From the NCBI GenBank assembly GCA_051656905.1, contig JBOFJQ010000028.1, positions 48,444 through 112,443 of the forward strand: a DNA stretch of 64,000 nucleotides, written 5' to 3'. The stretch's first letter is position 1. Every line of letters starts with the position of its first letter. Under the pieces are notes generated by a model that was given only the letters and a program-made list of their open reading frames with translations, searched no databases and had not been told where the DNA came from. Source of the DNA: JAGNZR01 sp051656905. Lineage in GTDB: Bacteria > Fusobacteriota > Fusobacteriia > Fusobacteriales > Fusobacteriaceae. The position numbers and the translations under genes are program-made. Shown in pieces: positions 18,360 through 27,128 of the stretch.

Positions 18360-19426
18360 TATTTTCTTCCCCCTTTAACAGTCTCTAAGAAATCATCAAA
18401 CAGATAATTTGAATCTTGTGGTCCTGGCCAAGCCTCTGGATGGTATTGAACACACATTATATTCAACTCTTTACTTCTCATCCCCTCTATTGAATTATCA
18501 TTTATATTTACATGAGTAACTTCCATTTTTTCTGGCATTTTATCAACAACATAACCGTGATTTTGAGAAGTTATAAAAATCTTGTTTTTTGTAAAATCTT
18601 TTACTGGGTGATTTCCACCTCTATGCCCGTATTTTAATTTTTTAGTAGTTCCATTTAATGCCCAAGCTAACAATTGATGTCCCAAACAAATTGCAATTAT
18701 AGGTTTCACTCCTATTAATTTCTTGATTTCATTTATTACTCCTGTTAATTCTGCAGGATCTCCTGGTCCGTTAGACAAAAAAACTGCATCTACATCATGC
18801 TTTAAAATCTCTTCAGCAGTTACATCCCAAGGAAAAACAACCATTGAACAATTTCTTGCTTCAAAATTTCTAAGAATGTTTCTTTTTACTCCGAAATCCA
18901 CTACTGCTATTTTAAAATCTGGTTTCTCTACACTTATTTCATAAGATTTCTTTGTACTTACTATTGACACTGCATCTGTATTACTAAAATTATCAAACTT
19001 TTCTTTTATATCTTTTTGTGTTAAATCCTTATCAGTTATAATGCATTTCATAGATCCATTTTCTCTTATTATTTTTGTTAACTCTCTTGTATCTAGACCT
19101 TTTATCCCTACAACATCATGTTGTTTTAAAAATCCTTCTAAAGTCATCTCACATCTAAAGTTATTAGGAAGTTTTGCAATCTCTTTCACTATTAAAGCTC
19201 TTACTTTTACACCATCAGATTCCATATCACTTAAATTAATTCCGTAATTTCCAACTTGAGGATAAGTTAAAACAACTGATTGACCGTAATAAGATGGATC
19301 TGTAAGCAACTCTTGGTATCCTGTCATACCTGTATTAAATACTAATTCACCTACACTCTCTTTTAAACTTCCAAAAAGTTTTCCTTCAAAAACCATTCCA
19401 TTCTCTAAAATCAGTTTTCCTTTCAT
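18359..19426 (-). CDS. carA: carbamoyl phosphate synthase small (glutaminase) subunit
   Basis: This 355-residue subunit hydrolyses glutamine and channels ammonia to CarB. The class I amidotransferase triad is visible: Cys in IAICLGHQLLAW and His/Glu in QYHPEAWPGP. The N-terminal CPSase_sm domain begins GKLILENGMVFEGKLFG. The ATG follows GAGGAGG and lies only 22 nt after the U-run of an intrinsic terminator, so every carAB message must read through it. The length is usual for the family. Confidence 0.98.
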   Translation of the reverse strand: MKGKLILENGMVFEGKLFGSLKESVGELVFNTGMTGYQELLTDPSYYGQSVVLTYPQVGNYGINLSDMESDGVKVRALIVKEIAKLPNNFRCEMTLEGFLKQHDVVGIKGLDTRELTKIIRENGSMKCIITDKDLTQKDIKEKFDNFSNTDAVSIVSTKKSYEISVEKPDFKIAVVDFGVKRNILRNFEARNCSMVVFPWDVTAEEILKHDVDAVFLSNGPGDPAELTGVINEIKKLIGVKPIIAICLGHQLLAWALNGTTKKLKYGHRGGNHPVKDFTKNKIFITSQNHGYVVDKMPEKMEVTHVNINDNSIEGMRSKELNIMCVQYHPEAWPGPQDSNYLFDDFLETVKGGRK

Positions 19427-19447
19427 TATTCCTCCTCAATTTTTCTT

Positions 19448-19479
19448 AAAAAAAAAGACATAGTCCAATGACTACGTCT
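19448..19479 (-). terminator. carAB attenuator: intrinsic terminator just before carA
   Basis: On the minus strand AGACGTAGTC (19479-19470) pairs with GACTATGTCT (19465-19456) with one G-U pair and a 4-nt loop, followed by eight T. The stop codon of the leader ORF (19480-19478) overlaps the first bases of the stem, so a terminating ribosome would cover the 5' arm. Confidence 0.88.
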
Positions 19480-19684
19480 AATATAAATAATTATAAAATT
19501 TAAATAAATCAAATTGTGAAATATTAAATAAAATATCAAATTTAATATTTTTAAATAAAGAGCTAAATATATAAGATAGAAATTTAAAAACAGAATATAT
19601 ATTCTGGAAAAAAATAGATTTATAAGTAGAAAATATAGAACAATCTGCATACTTAGATTTTAATTTTTCGACTTTATATACCAT
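19478..19684 (-). CDS. carAB leader peptide
   Basis: This 68-codon ORF fills the carAB leader. The ATG at 19682-19684 follows AGAGAGGTG at good spacing; an in-frame GTG three codons earlier lies within that site. The peptide has no recognisable domain and is rich in Phe (12) and Tyr (8), with no Arg, so the RNA is very U-rich. The TAG stop falls on the first bases of the terminator hairpin. The layout is that of the enterobacterial pyrBI leader, where low UTP slows RNA polymerase in a U-rich tract, a coupled ribosome catches up and the terminator fails to form. A perfect 16-nt palindrome at 19591-19606 followed by TTTTT could be the pause site. The mechanism here is inferred. Confidence 0.65.
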   Translation of the reverse strand: MVYKVEKLKSKYADCSIFSTYKSIFFQNIYSVFKFLSYIFSSLFKNIKFDILFNISQFDLFKFYNYLY

Positions 19685-19718
19685 ATTTTTCACCTCTCTT
19701 TTTTTTACTCTAACAGTT

Positions 19719-19746
19719 ATTATACAGCTTTTATCAAAAAATGCAA
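19719..19746 (-). promoter_or_regulatory. carAB leader promoter
   Basis: On the minus strand TTGCAT (19746-19741) and TATAAT (19724-19719) are separated by 16 bp. The predicted start near 19712 is about 25 nt upstream of the leader ORF, and separates carAB from the DUF535 genes upstream. Confidence 0.75.
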
Positions 19747-19798
19747 CATTTTTTTCATTTTGATACTTTTATATTTAAGCCTTATTTTTATTAGAGTT

Positions 19799-20776
19799 CT
19801 ATTTTTTCCCAAACTTTTCAAAAATAGAGGTATTAATTTCATCTAAAATAACGTATTTTTTACGATATTCACTTCTTTTTTTACTTGGTACATCTAATAT
19901 ATCTTTTCTTACTAGATCAGGAGGTAATTCCCACAGACCTGAATCTAACTTTTCTGCATTTATAGTTAATAAAAATTCGTCATAATTTGCATTTATAATT
20001 TTTTTATTCTCATATCTTTTACTTAGATAAACATGTGTATTATTTCCTACACAAACTTTTCTTACTTTATCATCTAAACATTTTCCAATTGCATAAATAG
20101 CTTCTAGCAAAATTCTTTTTGGAAAAAGTCCTGCAAGACTCTTAGTTGCTTCTTTTATATAATCTTTATCTTCAAATGAACAATCTTTTATAGAATCCAT
20201 CTTACGTGGCCCTTGTATCCCACCAATGAAAAGAGTATAAATTCCTTTTTCTTTTATAAAACTAAAAGTAACTTTTGAAAGTGAAACTCCTTTAGAATTT
20301 AAAATTTTTAAGCTTAGTTCACCCTCTTTATCAAAGTTTGAATACATATCCATATGAACTTTAAATATCTCTTCGTTATTTCCTTTTAATTCAAAAAGCT
20401 CTATGCTATGACTTTTATACAGTTTTTCTGATATTTCCTTAGGGAAAAAACAATCAATAAAATTATAATTTTCCTTTATAGATTTTAATCTTTTATTTAC
20501 ATCAAACAAATTACATAAATAAGGTCTTTGAATTTTTCCTGGCAAAACAGGATAATCAAAAACTTTACTACTAAGATATTTATGTTTCATGATATACTTT
20601 GCAATATTAATTGATTGTGGCAAATAAAATATAACTCTACTTATAAATCTTATTTTCTTTTTTTTACTATTTAACTTTCCTTTTTTTTCTCCACTTTTTA
20701 ATATTTTTTTATAAAAATCACCTATTTGAGTTATTCCACTAATCAAACTTACTTTTGAATAATCATTATTTTTCAT
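19799..20776 (-). CDS. DUF535 (VirK/YbjX family) protein, copy 1
   Basis: The 325-residue protein fits the DUF535 family, known from VirK and YbjX. Family landmarks are RPYLCNLFDVNKRLKSIKENY near residues 85-105, FDKEGELSLKI, the central LFIGGIQGP, KEATKSLAGLFPKRILLEAIYA, and the C-terminal LDVPSKKRSEYRKKYVILD. No signal peptide or clear membrane helix is seen. The biochemical role of the family is unknown; members are linked to membrane stress and virulence regulation in enterobacteria. It follows its paralogue by 20 bp and shares a 61-bp identical DNA stretch with it near the 3' end. Confidence 0.82.
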   Translation of the reverse strand: MKNNDYSKVSLISGITQIGDFYKKILKSGEKKGKLNSKKKKIRFISRVIFYLPQSINIAKYIMKHKYLSSKVFDYPVLPGKIQRPYLCNLFDVNKRLKSIKENYNFIDCFFPKEISEKLYKSHSIELFELKGNNEEIFKVHMDMYSNFDKEGELSLKILNSKGVSLSKVTFSFIKEKGIYTLFIGGIQGPRKMDSIKDCSFEDKDYIKEATKSLAGLFPKRILLEAIYAIGKCLDDKVRKVCVGNNTHVYLSKRYENKKIINANYDEFLLTINAEKLDSGLWELPPDLVRKDILDVPSKKRSEYRKKYVILDEINTSIFEKFGKK

Positions 20777-20796
20777 GTTTTTTATTTCCTTTCTTT

Positions 20797-21756
20797 TTAA
20801 ATTTCTCTACCAAATTTTTTAGAAATAGAAGTATTTATATCGTCTAAAATCACATATTTTTTACGATATTCACTTCTTTTTTTACTTGGTACATCTAATA
20901 TATCTTTTCTTACTAATTCTGACGGTAATTTCCAAAGTCCATTGCTCTGTTCTTCAGCATTTAAACTCATTAAAAAATCATCATAATTTGCATTTATTGT
21001 TTTTTTCTTCTCATACCTTTTACTTACATAGGCGTGTGTTGTATTTCCTACACATACTTTATCTAACTTTTTATTTAAAGAATTCTCAAGTGCATAAATT
21101 GCTTCAAATAATATTCTCTTAGGGAATAACCCAGCTAGACCTTTCGTTGCTTCTTTTATACAGTCTTTATCCACTGTTCTATAAGGTCCTTGAATCCCTC
21201 CGATAAAAAGAGTATCTATTTCATTCTCTTTTATAACTCCAAAAGTAACTTTTGAAAGAGGTATCTCTTGAGAGTTTAATATTTTAAAAATAAGCTCTCC
21301 CTCTTTATCAAAATTAGAATAAAGTTGTAAATAAACTTTATATATTTCCTCATTACTTCCTTTTAGTTCTACTAACTCAACCTCACCATTTCTATATAAT
21401 CCTTCTACAATTTCTAAAGGAAAATAAGCATCAATAAAATTATATGTTTCTTTTATTGACTTTAATCTTTTATTAACTCCAAACAAATTACATAAATATG
21501 GTCTGTGAACTTTACTAGTTAAAACCGGGTATCTAAGTATCTCCTCTGAAAGATATTTATGCCCCATAATATAATCCGCAATATCAAGTGATTGTGGTAA
21601 ATAAAATAGTGTTCTAGTTATAAACCTTACTCTTTTCTTTAATGTATTTACCTCTCCTTTATTTCTTCCTTTTTGAAAAATATCTTTATAAAAATTTTTT
21701 AATTTATTGATATATTCAATAGAAAACTTCTCTTTACAGCAATAAATTCCTCCCAT
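20797..21756 (-). CDS. DUF535 (VirK/YbjX family) protein, copy 2
   Basis: This 319-residue paralogue of the next gene carries the same landmarks: RPYLCNLFGVNKRLKSIKETY, FDKEGELIFKI, LFIGGIQGP, KEATKGLAGLFPKRILFEAIYA and LDVPSKKRSEYRKKYVILD. It is the first of the tandem pair, preceded by a GAAG-containing weak ribosome binding site. The N-terminal 30 residues differ most between the copies. It has no obvious tie to carAB, which has its own promoter downstream. No function is assigned. Confidence 0.82.
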   Translation of the reverse strand: MGGIYCCKEKFSIEYINKLKNFYKDIFQKGRNKGEVNTLKKRVRFITRTLFYLPQSLDIADYIMGHKYLSEEILRYPVLTSKVHRPYLCNLFGVNKRLKSIKETYNFIDAYFPLEIVEGLYRNGEVELVELKGSNEEIYKVYLQLYSNFDKEGELIFKILNSQEIPLSKVTFGVIKENEIDTLFIGGIQGPYRTVDKDCIKEATKGLAGLFPKRILFEAIYALENSLNKKLDKVCVGNTTHAYVSKRYEKKKTINANYDDFLMSLNAEEQSNGLWKLPSELVRKDILDVPSKKRSEYRKKYVILDDINTSISKKFGREI

Positions 21757-21936
21757 AAATAACTTCCTTTAAAATTTAATTTCAACATATCCTTTACCCT
21801 ATCATATATATCAATTTATGTCAACTTTAAAGCATATTCATTCCACATGTGCATTATGTGTATTATATGAACTATATTAGTTTTTTTATTTTTCAAAGAA
21901 ATTAATTCGTTTTCAATTAGAACATAATTATAATAT

Positions 21937-21972
21937 AAAAAAATAAAATCACTTCAAAAAGAAGTGATTTTA
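21937..21972 (-). terminator. terminator downstream of the xanthine dehydrogenase operon
   Basis: On the minus strand TAAAATCACTTC pairs perfectly with GAAGTGATTTTA across a T5 loop and is followed by TTTTTTT. It lies about 70 bp after the Mo-subunit stop. Confidence 0.88.
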
Positions 21973-22039
21973 TTAAAACCTTACATTTTACATACTACTA
22001 CTCGTCTGCTTTATTATTTTTTTATTTGGTTTTTTGTTG

Positions 22040-24286
22040 TTATCCAACAATATGCAACAATACTTGTTCGCTTGTTATAGGTAACTTTTTAACTCTTAAT
22101 CCAATACCATTTTCAACTGCATTAGCTATTGCTGGAGCAGCTGTATTTATAGTTACTTCTCCAATTGATTTTGCACCAAATGGTCCTGTAGTTTCATATG
22201 AATCAGAGAAAATAACATTTATATTACTTCCGATATCTACTCTCGCTGGGATTTTATATTGCATAAAATCATCAGTTGATACTTTTCCATTTTTATCGTA
22301 TTTTATATCTTCATATAAAGCTAAACCTATTCCTTGAGCTATTCCACCTTCAACTTGAACCTGTGCTGTAGCTTTATTAATAACAGTTCCACAGTCTACT
22401 ACAGATAAGAAGTCTACTACTTTTACTTCCCCTGTATTCTTATCTATATCTACCTCTACAAAACTTGCTACAAATGGTGGTGGAGATGTTTGCCCTCCCC
22501 ATGTTGCTGTTGTTACTATTTGATTTTGTCTTTCATAGCTAATAGCCCTTAAGGATAACTCTTCTAAAGTTACCTCTTTACCACAGTTACTTACTATTTT
22601 ATTACCTTGATAATCTAAAGTTTCTTTAGATACCCCTAATTGGATACTAGCTTCTAATAAAAGTTCTTCCTTCATTTTCTCACAAGCTAATACAACTGCA
22701 TTTCCAGTTACATAAGTTCCACTTGATGCATATGCTCCAGGATCAAAAGGTGAATAATCTGTATCTGCTGATTTTATTACTATTTTATCCATATTAACTT
22801 CTAATATTTCTGCTGCCATTTGAACAAATACTGTATCTGAACCTTGTCCCATATCAGTTGCTCCAACGCTTAGTGTAAAATGCCCAGTTTCATTTAACTT
22901 AACTGATGCTGCTGCTGTATCAAGTTCTGGTATTCCTGATCCTTGCATTGTCACTGACATTCCTGCAACTCTTATTTTTCCTTTTACTATCTCTCTAGGC
23001 TTCTTTCTCTCATCCCAATTAAATTTCTCTCTTCCAACCTCAATACACTTCTTTATATCACCACTAACATCGTCTTCACCTTGATTAACTAAGTTTTTCA
23101 ATCTAATTTCTGTTTCATCTACCCCTATTTTGTTAGCAAGTTCTGAAATTATAGATTCAACTGCAAAAACTCCTTGTGTTGCTCCATATCCTCTAAATGC
23201 ACCTGCTATCATTGTATTACTGTAAACTACATCACAGTTAAATCTCATTGGTACTTTTGAATATAATGGGAATGTTTTAAATGCTACTAGTGGAGAAACT
23301 GTTGGAGCGTGATCTCCATAAGCTCCTGCATTTGAAATTACATTTATATCAATTGCTTTTATATTACCTTGCTTATCTGACCCTATTTTTACTTTTAAAG
23401 TCATCTCATGACGTGTTGTTGTACAAACCGTAGCTTCTTTTCTAGTTAAAATATGCTTTGAAGGTTTTCCTGTTTTTAGTGTAACAAATGCTGAATAAAT
23501 TTCCATAGACATTGTTTGTTTAGCACCAAATCCACCACCTATTCTAGGCTTGATTACTCTTATTTTAGCAGGAGATATCTCTAATGCTCTTGCTAAATGT
23601 CTTCTAACATGAAAAGGAATTTGTGTCGATGTAATTACTACTAATCTTCCATTTTCATCTATATGACAACTTGCTCTTTGTGTTTCCATCATTGCATGAA
23701 TCTGTGGCTGTGTTCTATATGTATTTTCAATTATTACTTCACTATCTTCAAATCCTTCATTTACACCAGGTTTTTCTAAAAAAATATGACTTGCTATATT
23801 TCTAGTATTATCGTATCCAATGTCATAGTTACATTGAGCTTTTCTTTCATGAACAAGGATACTATTATCTAGCGCTTTCTCATAATCTAAAACTGGTGTT
23901 AAAACATTATATTTAACTTTTATAAGTTTCATTGCTTTTAAAGCTGTCTTTTCATCTATAGCTGCTACTATAGCAACTGCATCTCCAACATATCTAACAT
24001 ATTCATCTAATATTTTAGAATCATAAGGAGATGGCTCTGGGTAACTCTGTCCAGCTTTTGTAAAATATGTATCTGGAACATCTTTATAAGTGTATATTGC
24101 CTCTACTCCAGGAACTTTCATAGCTATTGTTATATCTATCTCTTCTATCTTCGCGTAAGCATAAGGAGATCTCAGTATTTTTATAATCAAAGGATTATTT
24201 AATTGAATATCATCTGTATATTGTGCTTTTCCAGTTATTATAGAAATGCTATCTACTTTTTTTAAAGATTTGTTTACAAATTTCAT
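22040..24286 (-). CDS. xanthine dehydrogenase-type molybdopterin-binding subunit
   Basis: The 748-residue protein is the large catalytic subunit of a xanthine dehydrogenase-family hydroxylase. It has the N-terminal a/b hammerhead domain (GKAQYTDDI), molybdopterin-binding glycine motifs (GGGFGAKQ, GAFRGYGATQG, GATDMGQGSD) and, near the C-terminus, GAKSIGE, whose Glu is the catalytic base in this family. It lies one codon after the 2Fe-2S subunit gene, last in a four-gene operon with a nucleobase permease and a purine-type riboswitch, which supports purine (xanthine or hypoxanthine) as the substrate. A nicotinate- or aldehyde-type hydroxylase is less likely given that context. Confidence 0.9.
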   Translation of the reverse strand: MKFVNKSLKKVDSISIITGKAQYTDDIQLNNPLIIKILRSPYAYAKIEEIDITIAMKVPGVEAIYTYKDVPDTYFTKAGQSYPEPSPYDSKILDEYVRYVGDAVAIVAAIDEKTALKAMKLIKVKYNVLTPVLDYEKALDNSILVHERKAQCNYDIGYDNTRNIASHIFLEKPGVNEGFEDSEVIIENTYRTQPQIHAMMETQRASCHIDENGRLVVITSTQIPFHVRRHLARALEISPAKIRVIKPRIGGGFGAKQTMSMEIYSAFVTLKTGKPSKHILTRKEATVCTTTRHEMTLKVKIGSDKQGNIKAIDINVISNAGAYGDHAPTVSPLVAFKTFPLYSKVPMRFNCDVVYSNTMIAGAFRGYGATQGVFAVESIISELANKIGVDETEIRLKNLVNQGEDDVSGDIKKCIEVGREKFNWDERKKPREIVKGKIRVAGMSVTMQGSGIPELDTAAASVKLNETGHFTLSVGATDMGQGSDTVFVQMAAEILEVNMDKIVIKSADTDYSPFDPGAYASSGTYVTGNAVVLACEKMKEELLLEASIQLGVSKETLDYQGNKIVSNCGKEVTLEELSLRAISYERQNQIVTTATWGGQTSPPPFVASFVEVDIDKNTGEVKVVDFLSVVDCGTVINKATAQVQVEGGIAQGIGLALYEDIKYDKNGKVSTDDFMQYKIPARVDIGSNINVIFSDSYETTGPFGAKSIGEVTINTAAPAIANAVENGIGLRVKKLPITSEQVLLHIVG

Positions 24287-24287
24287 A

Positions 24288-24737
24288 CTAAATAGCCTCC
24301 AAGTATTTTTTTATAGCTCTCATATGAGAAGAATATCCTGTACATCTACATAAATTTCCATTCATATAATGTAATATTTCCTCTTCAGTTGGATTTTTTA
24401 ACTCTTCTTTCATTGCTAAAACAGTTAGAACAAATCCTGGTACGCAGTATCCACATTGATCTCCGCCCTCTTCTGCTAAAAATTCTGCAAATAATTTAGC
24501 ATCTTTTTCCTTTCCTTCAACTGTCTCTATTTTTTTTCCATTAACACGAACTGATAATGTTGAACAAGATAGCGTTGGTTTCCCATTTACAAGAACAGTG
24601 CATAGTCCACAAGCTCCTGTATCACACCCTCTTCTAACACTTGTATATCCAGCTTTTCTTAAGGTATCTACTAACATCTCATCAGGACTAACCAATAACT
24701 CTCTTTTTATTCCATTAATAAATATCTCTATAATCAC
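24288..24737 (-). CDS. xanthine dehydrogenase-type 2Fe-2S subunit
   Basis: This 149-residue protein has both cluster sites of the small subunit: a plant-ferredoxin-like set (CDTGACGLCTVLVNGKP, then SC) in the N-terminal half and the helical second set (CGYCVPG and CRCTGY) in the C-terminal half. It carries electrons from the Mo centre to the FAD subunit, in the cytoplasm. Its start overlaps the FAD subunit stop by 4 bp, indicating translational coupling. Confidence 0.94.
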   Translation of the reverse strand: MIIEIFINGIKRELLVSPDEMLVDTLRKAGYTSVRRGCDTGACGLCTVLVNGKPTLSCSTLSVRVNGKKIETVEGKEKDAKLFAEFLAEEGGDQCGYCVPGFVLTVLAMKEELKNPTEEEILHYMNGNLCRCTGYSSHMRAIKKYLEAI

Positions 24738-25570
24738 TTTGTAAATACCTCCATTACAGCCATTTTAATAAGATTTTTGCTTAGAAGGCAACGATATTTT
24801 CCACTACCTCTCATGTTATCTCCAAATATTAACTCTTCATCTATAATTCCTAAAAGTTCTTTAGTTAATTTTTCTTCTAGTAATTCTATATTTTTATTCT
24901 CTATATTTTTAATAATACTTGTTATCTCTTTAGAAAAATTTTCTGCTATTTTTGCTCTACTAGGTCTTGCTCCAACTGTTACTGTATAGTTATTGTTCTT
25001 ATCTTTAACTACCCCTACATTAACTATTGAGTAATCTGTAGAAGATTTTCTTACACATTTAAATACTCCATACTGTGAATTTTTAGGTAATTTTACTTCA
25101 ACAAGTATATCTTTTTCAGTTTGTTCCACTGCTAAATATTCTTTTAATGTTAATTCCCCTTGCTTGAATAATACAACTTTAGCATCCACTGCAAGAAGAG
25201 CTGTTATTAAATCTGAAAAACCATATTTAGAAAATACTGTTGCACCTAAAGTTGCATTATTTCTAAATTGAACTCCTAATATTCCAGATACTGATTCTGA
25301 AATTATTCCGTTACAATACTTTTTTATAATATCATTCGTCTCTAATTCTCTAAAATTTACCATTGGTCCTAATGTAATATAATCTGAATCTTCTTTTATG
25401 AACTCCATTTCTAATTTATCTAAAGAAATTACTGTATTCAGCTCAGAATTTCCTAATCTTAAATAGCTTCCTCCACCAATAATCACATTCTTTTTATTTT
25501 TCATTAATTCTTCGTAAGCTAGAGATACCGAATCTGCTAAAAAATAATTTTTAAAGTTTAACATACACAC
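24734..25570 (-). CDS. xanthine dehydrogenase-type FAD-binding subunit
   Basis: The 278-residue protein is a CoxM/XdhB-like FAD subunit. The FAD-binding loop is visible as IIGGGSYLRLG near residues 30-40, with the second FAD-contact region GVQFRNNATLGATVF near 100 and a CO dehydrogenase flavoprotein C-terminal domain. It passes electrons from the 2Fe-2S subunit to NAD or another acceptor. It overlaps the permease gene by 13 bp upstream and the 2Fe-2S gene by 4 bp downstream. Confidence 0.9.
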   Translation of the reverse strand: MCMLNFKNYFLADSVSLAYEELMKNKKNVIIGGGSYLRLGNSELNTVISLDKLEMEFIKEDSDYITLGPMVNFRELETNDIIKKYCNGIISESVSGILGVQFRNNATLGATVFSKYGFSDLITALLAVDAKVVLFKQGELTLKEYLAVEQTEKDILVEVKLPKNSQYGVFKCVRKSSTDYSIVNVGVVKDKNNNYTVTVGARPSRAKIAENFSKEITSIIKNIENKNIELLEEKLTKELLGIIDEELIFGDNMRGSGKYRCLLSKNLIKMAVMEVFTK

Positions 25571-26874
25571 TCCTCTTTTATATTTTCATTGTTAGGTAAT
25601 ATTAAGTTTAATACAACTGCTGTTATTGAAGAAATTACTATTCCTGATCCACCAAAAATTAACTTTACAGTTTCAGGGCAAAATTTCAAAGTATCAGGAA
25701 CTAAACCTAAACCATATCCTAGCCCTAAAGATACTGCAACTATTAATGCATTTCTTCCTTTTAAAGGTTCTTTTGTTATTAAGTTTATTCCACTTATTGT
25801 AATCATAGCAAACATGATAACTAAACTTCCACCTAAAACTGCTGGAGGTATTACTGTTAAAGCTGCTCCAAGTTTTGGTAAAAATGCTGCAATTATTAAA
25901 AATGCTGCTCCTACACCTATTATAAATCTACTCATTATTCCTGTTAACATTACTATTCCACTATTTTGACTGAATGTTGTTGTTGGAAGAATACTAAATA
26001 ATGCTGCTATTACTCCCCCTAGTCCATCAGCTAAAATACCACCTGAAAGCTCTTTATCTGTCGTTTCTCTTCCTGCTCCACCTAATGTTACTCCAGTCAT
26101 ATCTCCTAGAGTTTCTATTGCAGATACAGTATATAATACCATCATAGATATTATTGCATCTAAGTGAAATTTAAATCCAAAAGCAAGTGGTTTTGGAATA
26201 CTAAAGACTGCTGCTTTGCTTATTGGAGCTACATCTACCATTCCAAGCGATAAAGCAATAAAGAATCCAATAACTGTTGCTATAAAGGCTGAACCTGTAC
26301 TAACTAATCCTTTTCCAAAATGTTTTAAGGCTACTACTATTAATAAAACAGAACCACCTACTAAAAGGTTTTTAGCACTTCCATAATCTGGAGCATTAAA
26401 TCCTCCACCTAAATTTTGGATTCCAACTGGTATTAATGTTAAACCTATAGATAAAACTATTACTCCTGTAACTACTGTCGGGAAAAAATTTCTTATTCTT
26501 TTTATTACAAGACCTAAACAAGTTTCAAATATTCCACCTATTAAAGCTGCTCCTAATACTGCTTCAAAACCATACTTTAACCCTATTGATATAGCAACAG
26601 GTACAAAGGCAAAACTTGTTCCTACTACAACTGGTAACTTAGCTCCTATTGGTCCTAATGTATAAGCTTGTATTAGTGTATTAATTCCTGCAACTAGCAT
26701 TGTTGCTTGTATTAACCCTGTTGTCACTTCATTACTTATTCCTAGTACATTAGCTACTATAATAATTGGTGTTATATTACTAACAAACATTGCTAAAATG
26801 TGTTGTAATCCTAAAGGTATAGCTTGTTTCAATGGAGGAACTCCGTCTAAATGGTAAATAGATGTGTTTTTCAT
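25558..26874 (-). CDS. xanthine/uracil-type nucleobase permease (NCS2 family)
   Basis: This 438-residue membrane protein belongs to the nucleobase-cation symporter-2 family (PbuX/XanP/UraA). It has about 12-14 hydrophobic segments, an early GLQHILAMFVSNITPIIIVA helix, and the functionally important mid-region AIETLGDMTGVT and later STTTFSQNSGIV-like segment (PTTTFSQNSGIV). It is the first gene of the operon, feeding substrate to the hydroxylase whose three subunits follow. A purine-family riboswitch and terminator precede it. Xanthine is the likely cargo, inferred from the dehydrogenase genes; uric acid or hypoxanthine is possible. Confidence 0.92.
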   Translation of the reverse strand: MKNTSIYHLDGVPPLKQAIPLGLQHILAMFVSNITPIIIVANVLGISNEVTTGLIQATMLVAGINTLIQAYTLGPIGAKLPVVVGTSFAFVPVAISIGLKYGFEAVLGAALIGGIFETCLGLVIKRIRNFFPTVVTGVIVLSIGLTLIPVGIQNLGGGFNAPDYGSAKNLLVGGSVLLIVVALKHFGKGLVSTGSAFIATVIGFFIALSLGMVDVAPISKAAVFSIPKPLAFGFKFHLDAIISMMVLYTVSAIETLGDMTGVTLGGAGRETTDKELSGGILADGLGGVIAALFSILPTTTFSQNSGIVMLTGIMSRFIIGVGAAFLIIAAFLPKLGAALTVIPPAVLGGSLVIMFAMITISGINLITKEPLKGRNALIVAVSLGLGYGLGLVPDTLKFCPETVKLIFGGSGIVISSITAVVLNLILPNNENIKEECVC

Positions 26875-26948
26875 AGTTTTTTCTCCCTTTTATTTTTTAT
26901 TATTTTATTAATTAATCCATAAAATATTTACCATTATAAATTAGTAAC

Positions 26949-26999
26949 AAAAAAAGGTTATTCTCTTTTTCTGTAGCTAAACAGCGAAAGAAAATAACC
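26949..26999 (-). terminator. riboswitch terminator before the nucleobase permease gene
   Basis: On the minus strand GGTTATTTTCTTT pairs with AAAGAGAATAACC (one unpaired or mismatched position) enclosing a CTGT/ACAG inner stem, followed by seven T. It lies between the purine aptamer and the permease start, as the expression platform of an OFF switch. Confidence 0.88.
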
Positions 27000-27128
27000 T
27001 AATATCATAAAAATTTATCTGTTTTTTGAATTATTTTTAACATTAATAAACGCTACATCTAGTGTTTTGTCTAAAAGTATATAAAATTAAAAAAACATAT
27101 TTTCAGTATAAATTAGCTTTATCCCTTC

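Noticed and set aside
19426..19650. 74-codon ORF that reads through the carAB terminator and ends at the carA start
   Set aside because: Its ATG has no ribosome binding site. The overlapping 68-codon frame (19478-19684) has a good one and ends at the hairpin, so it is the likelier leader.
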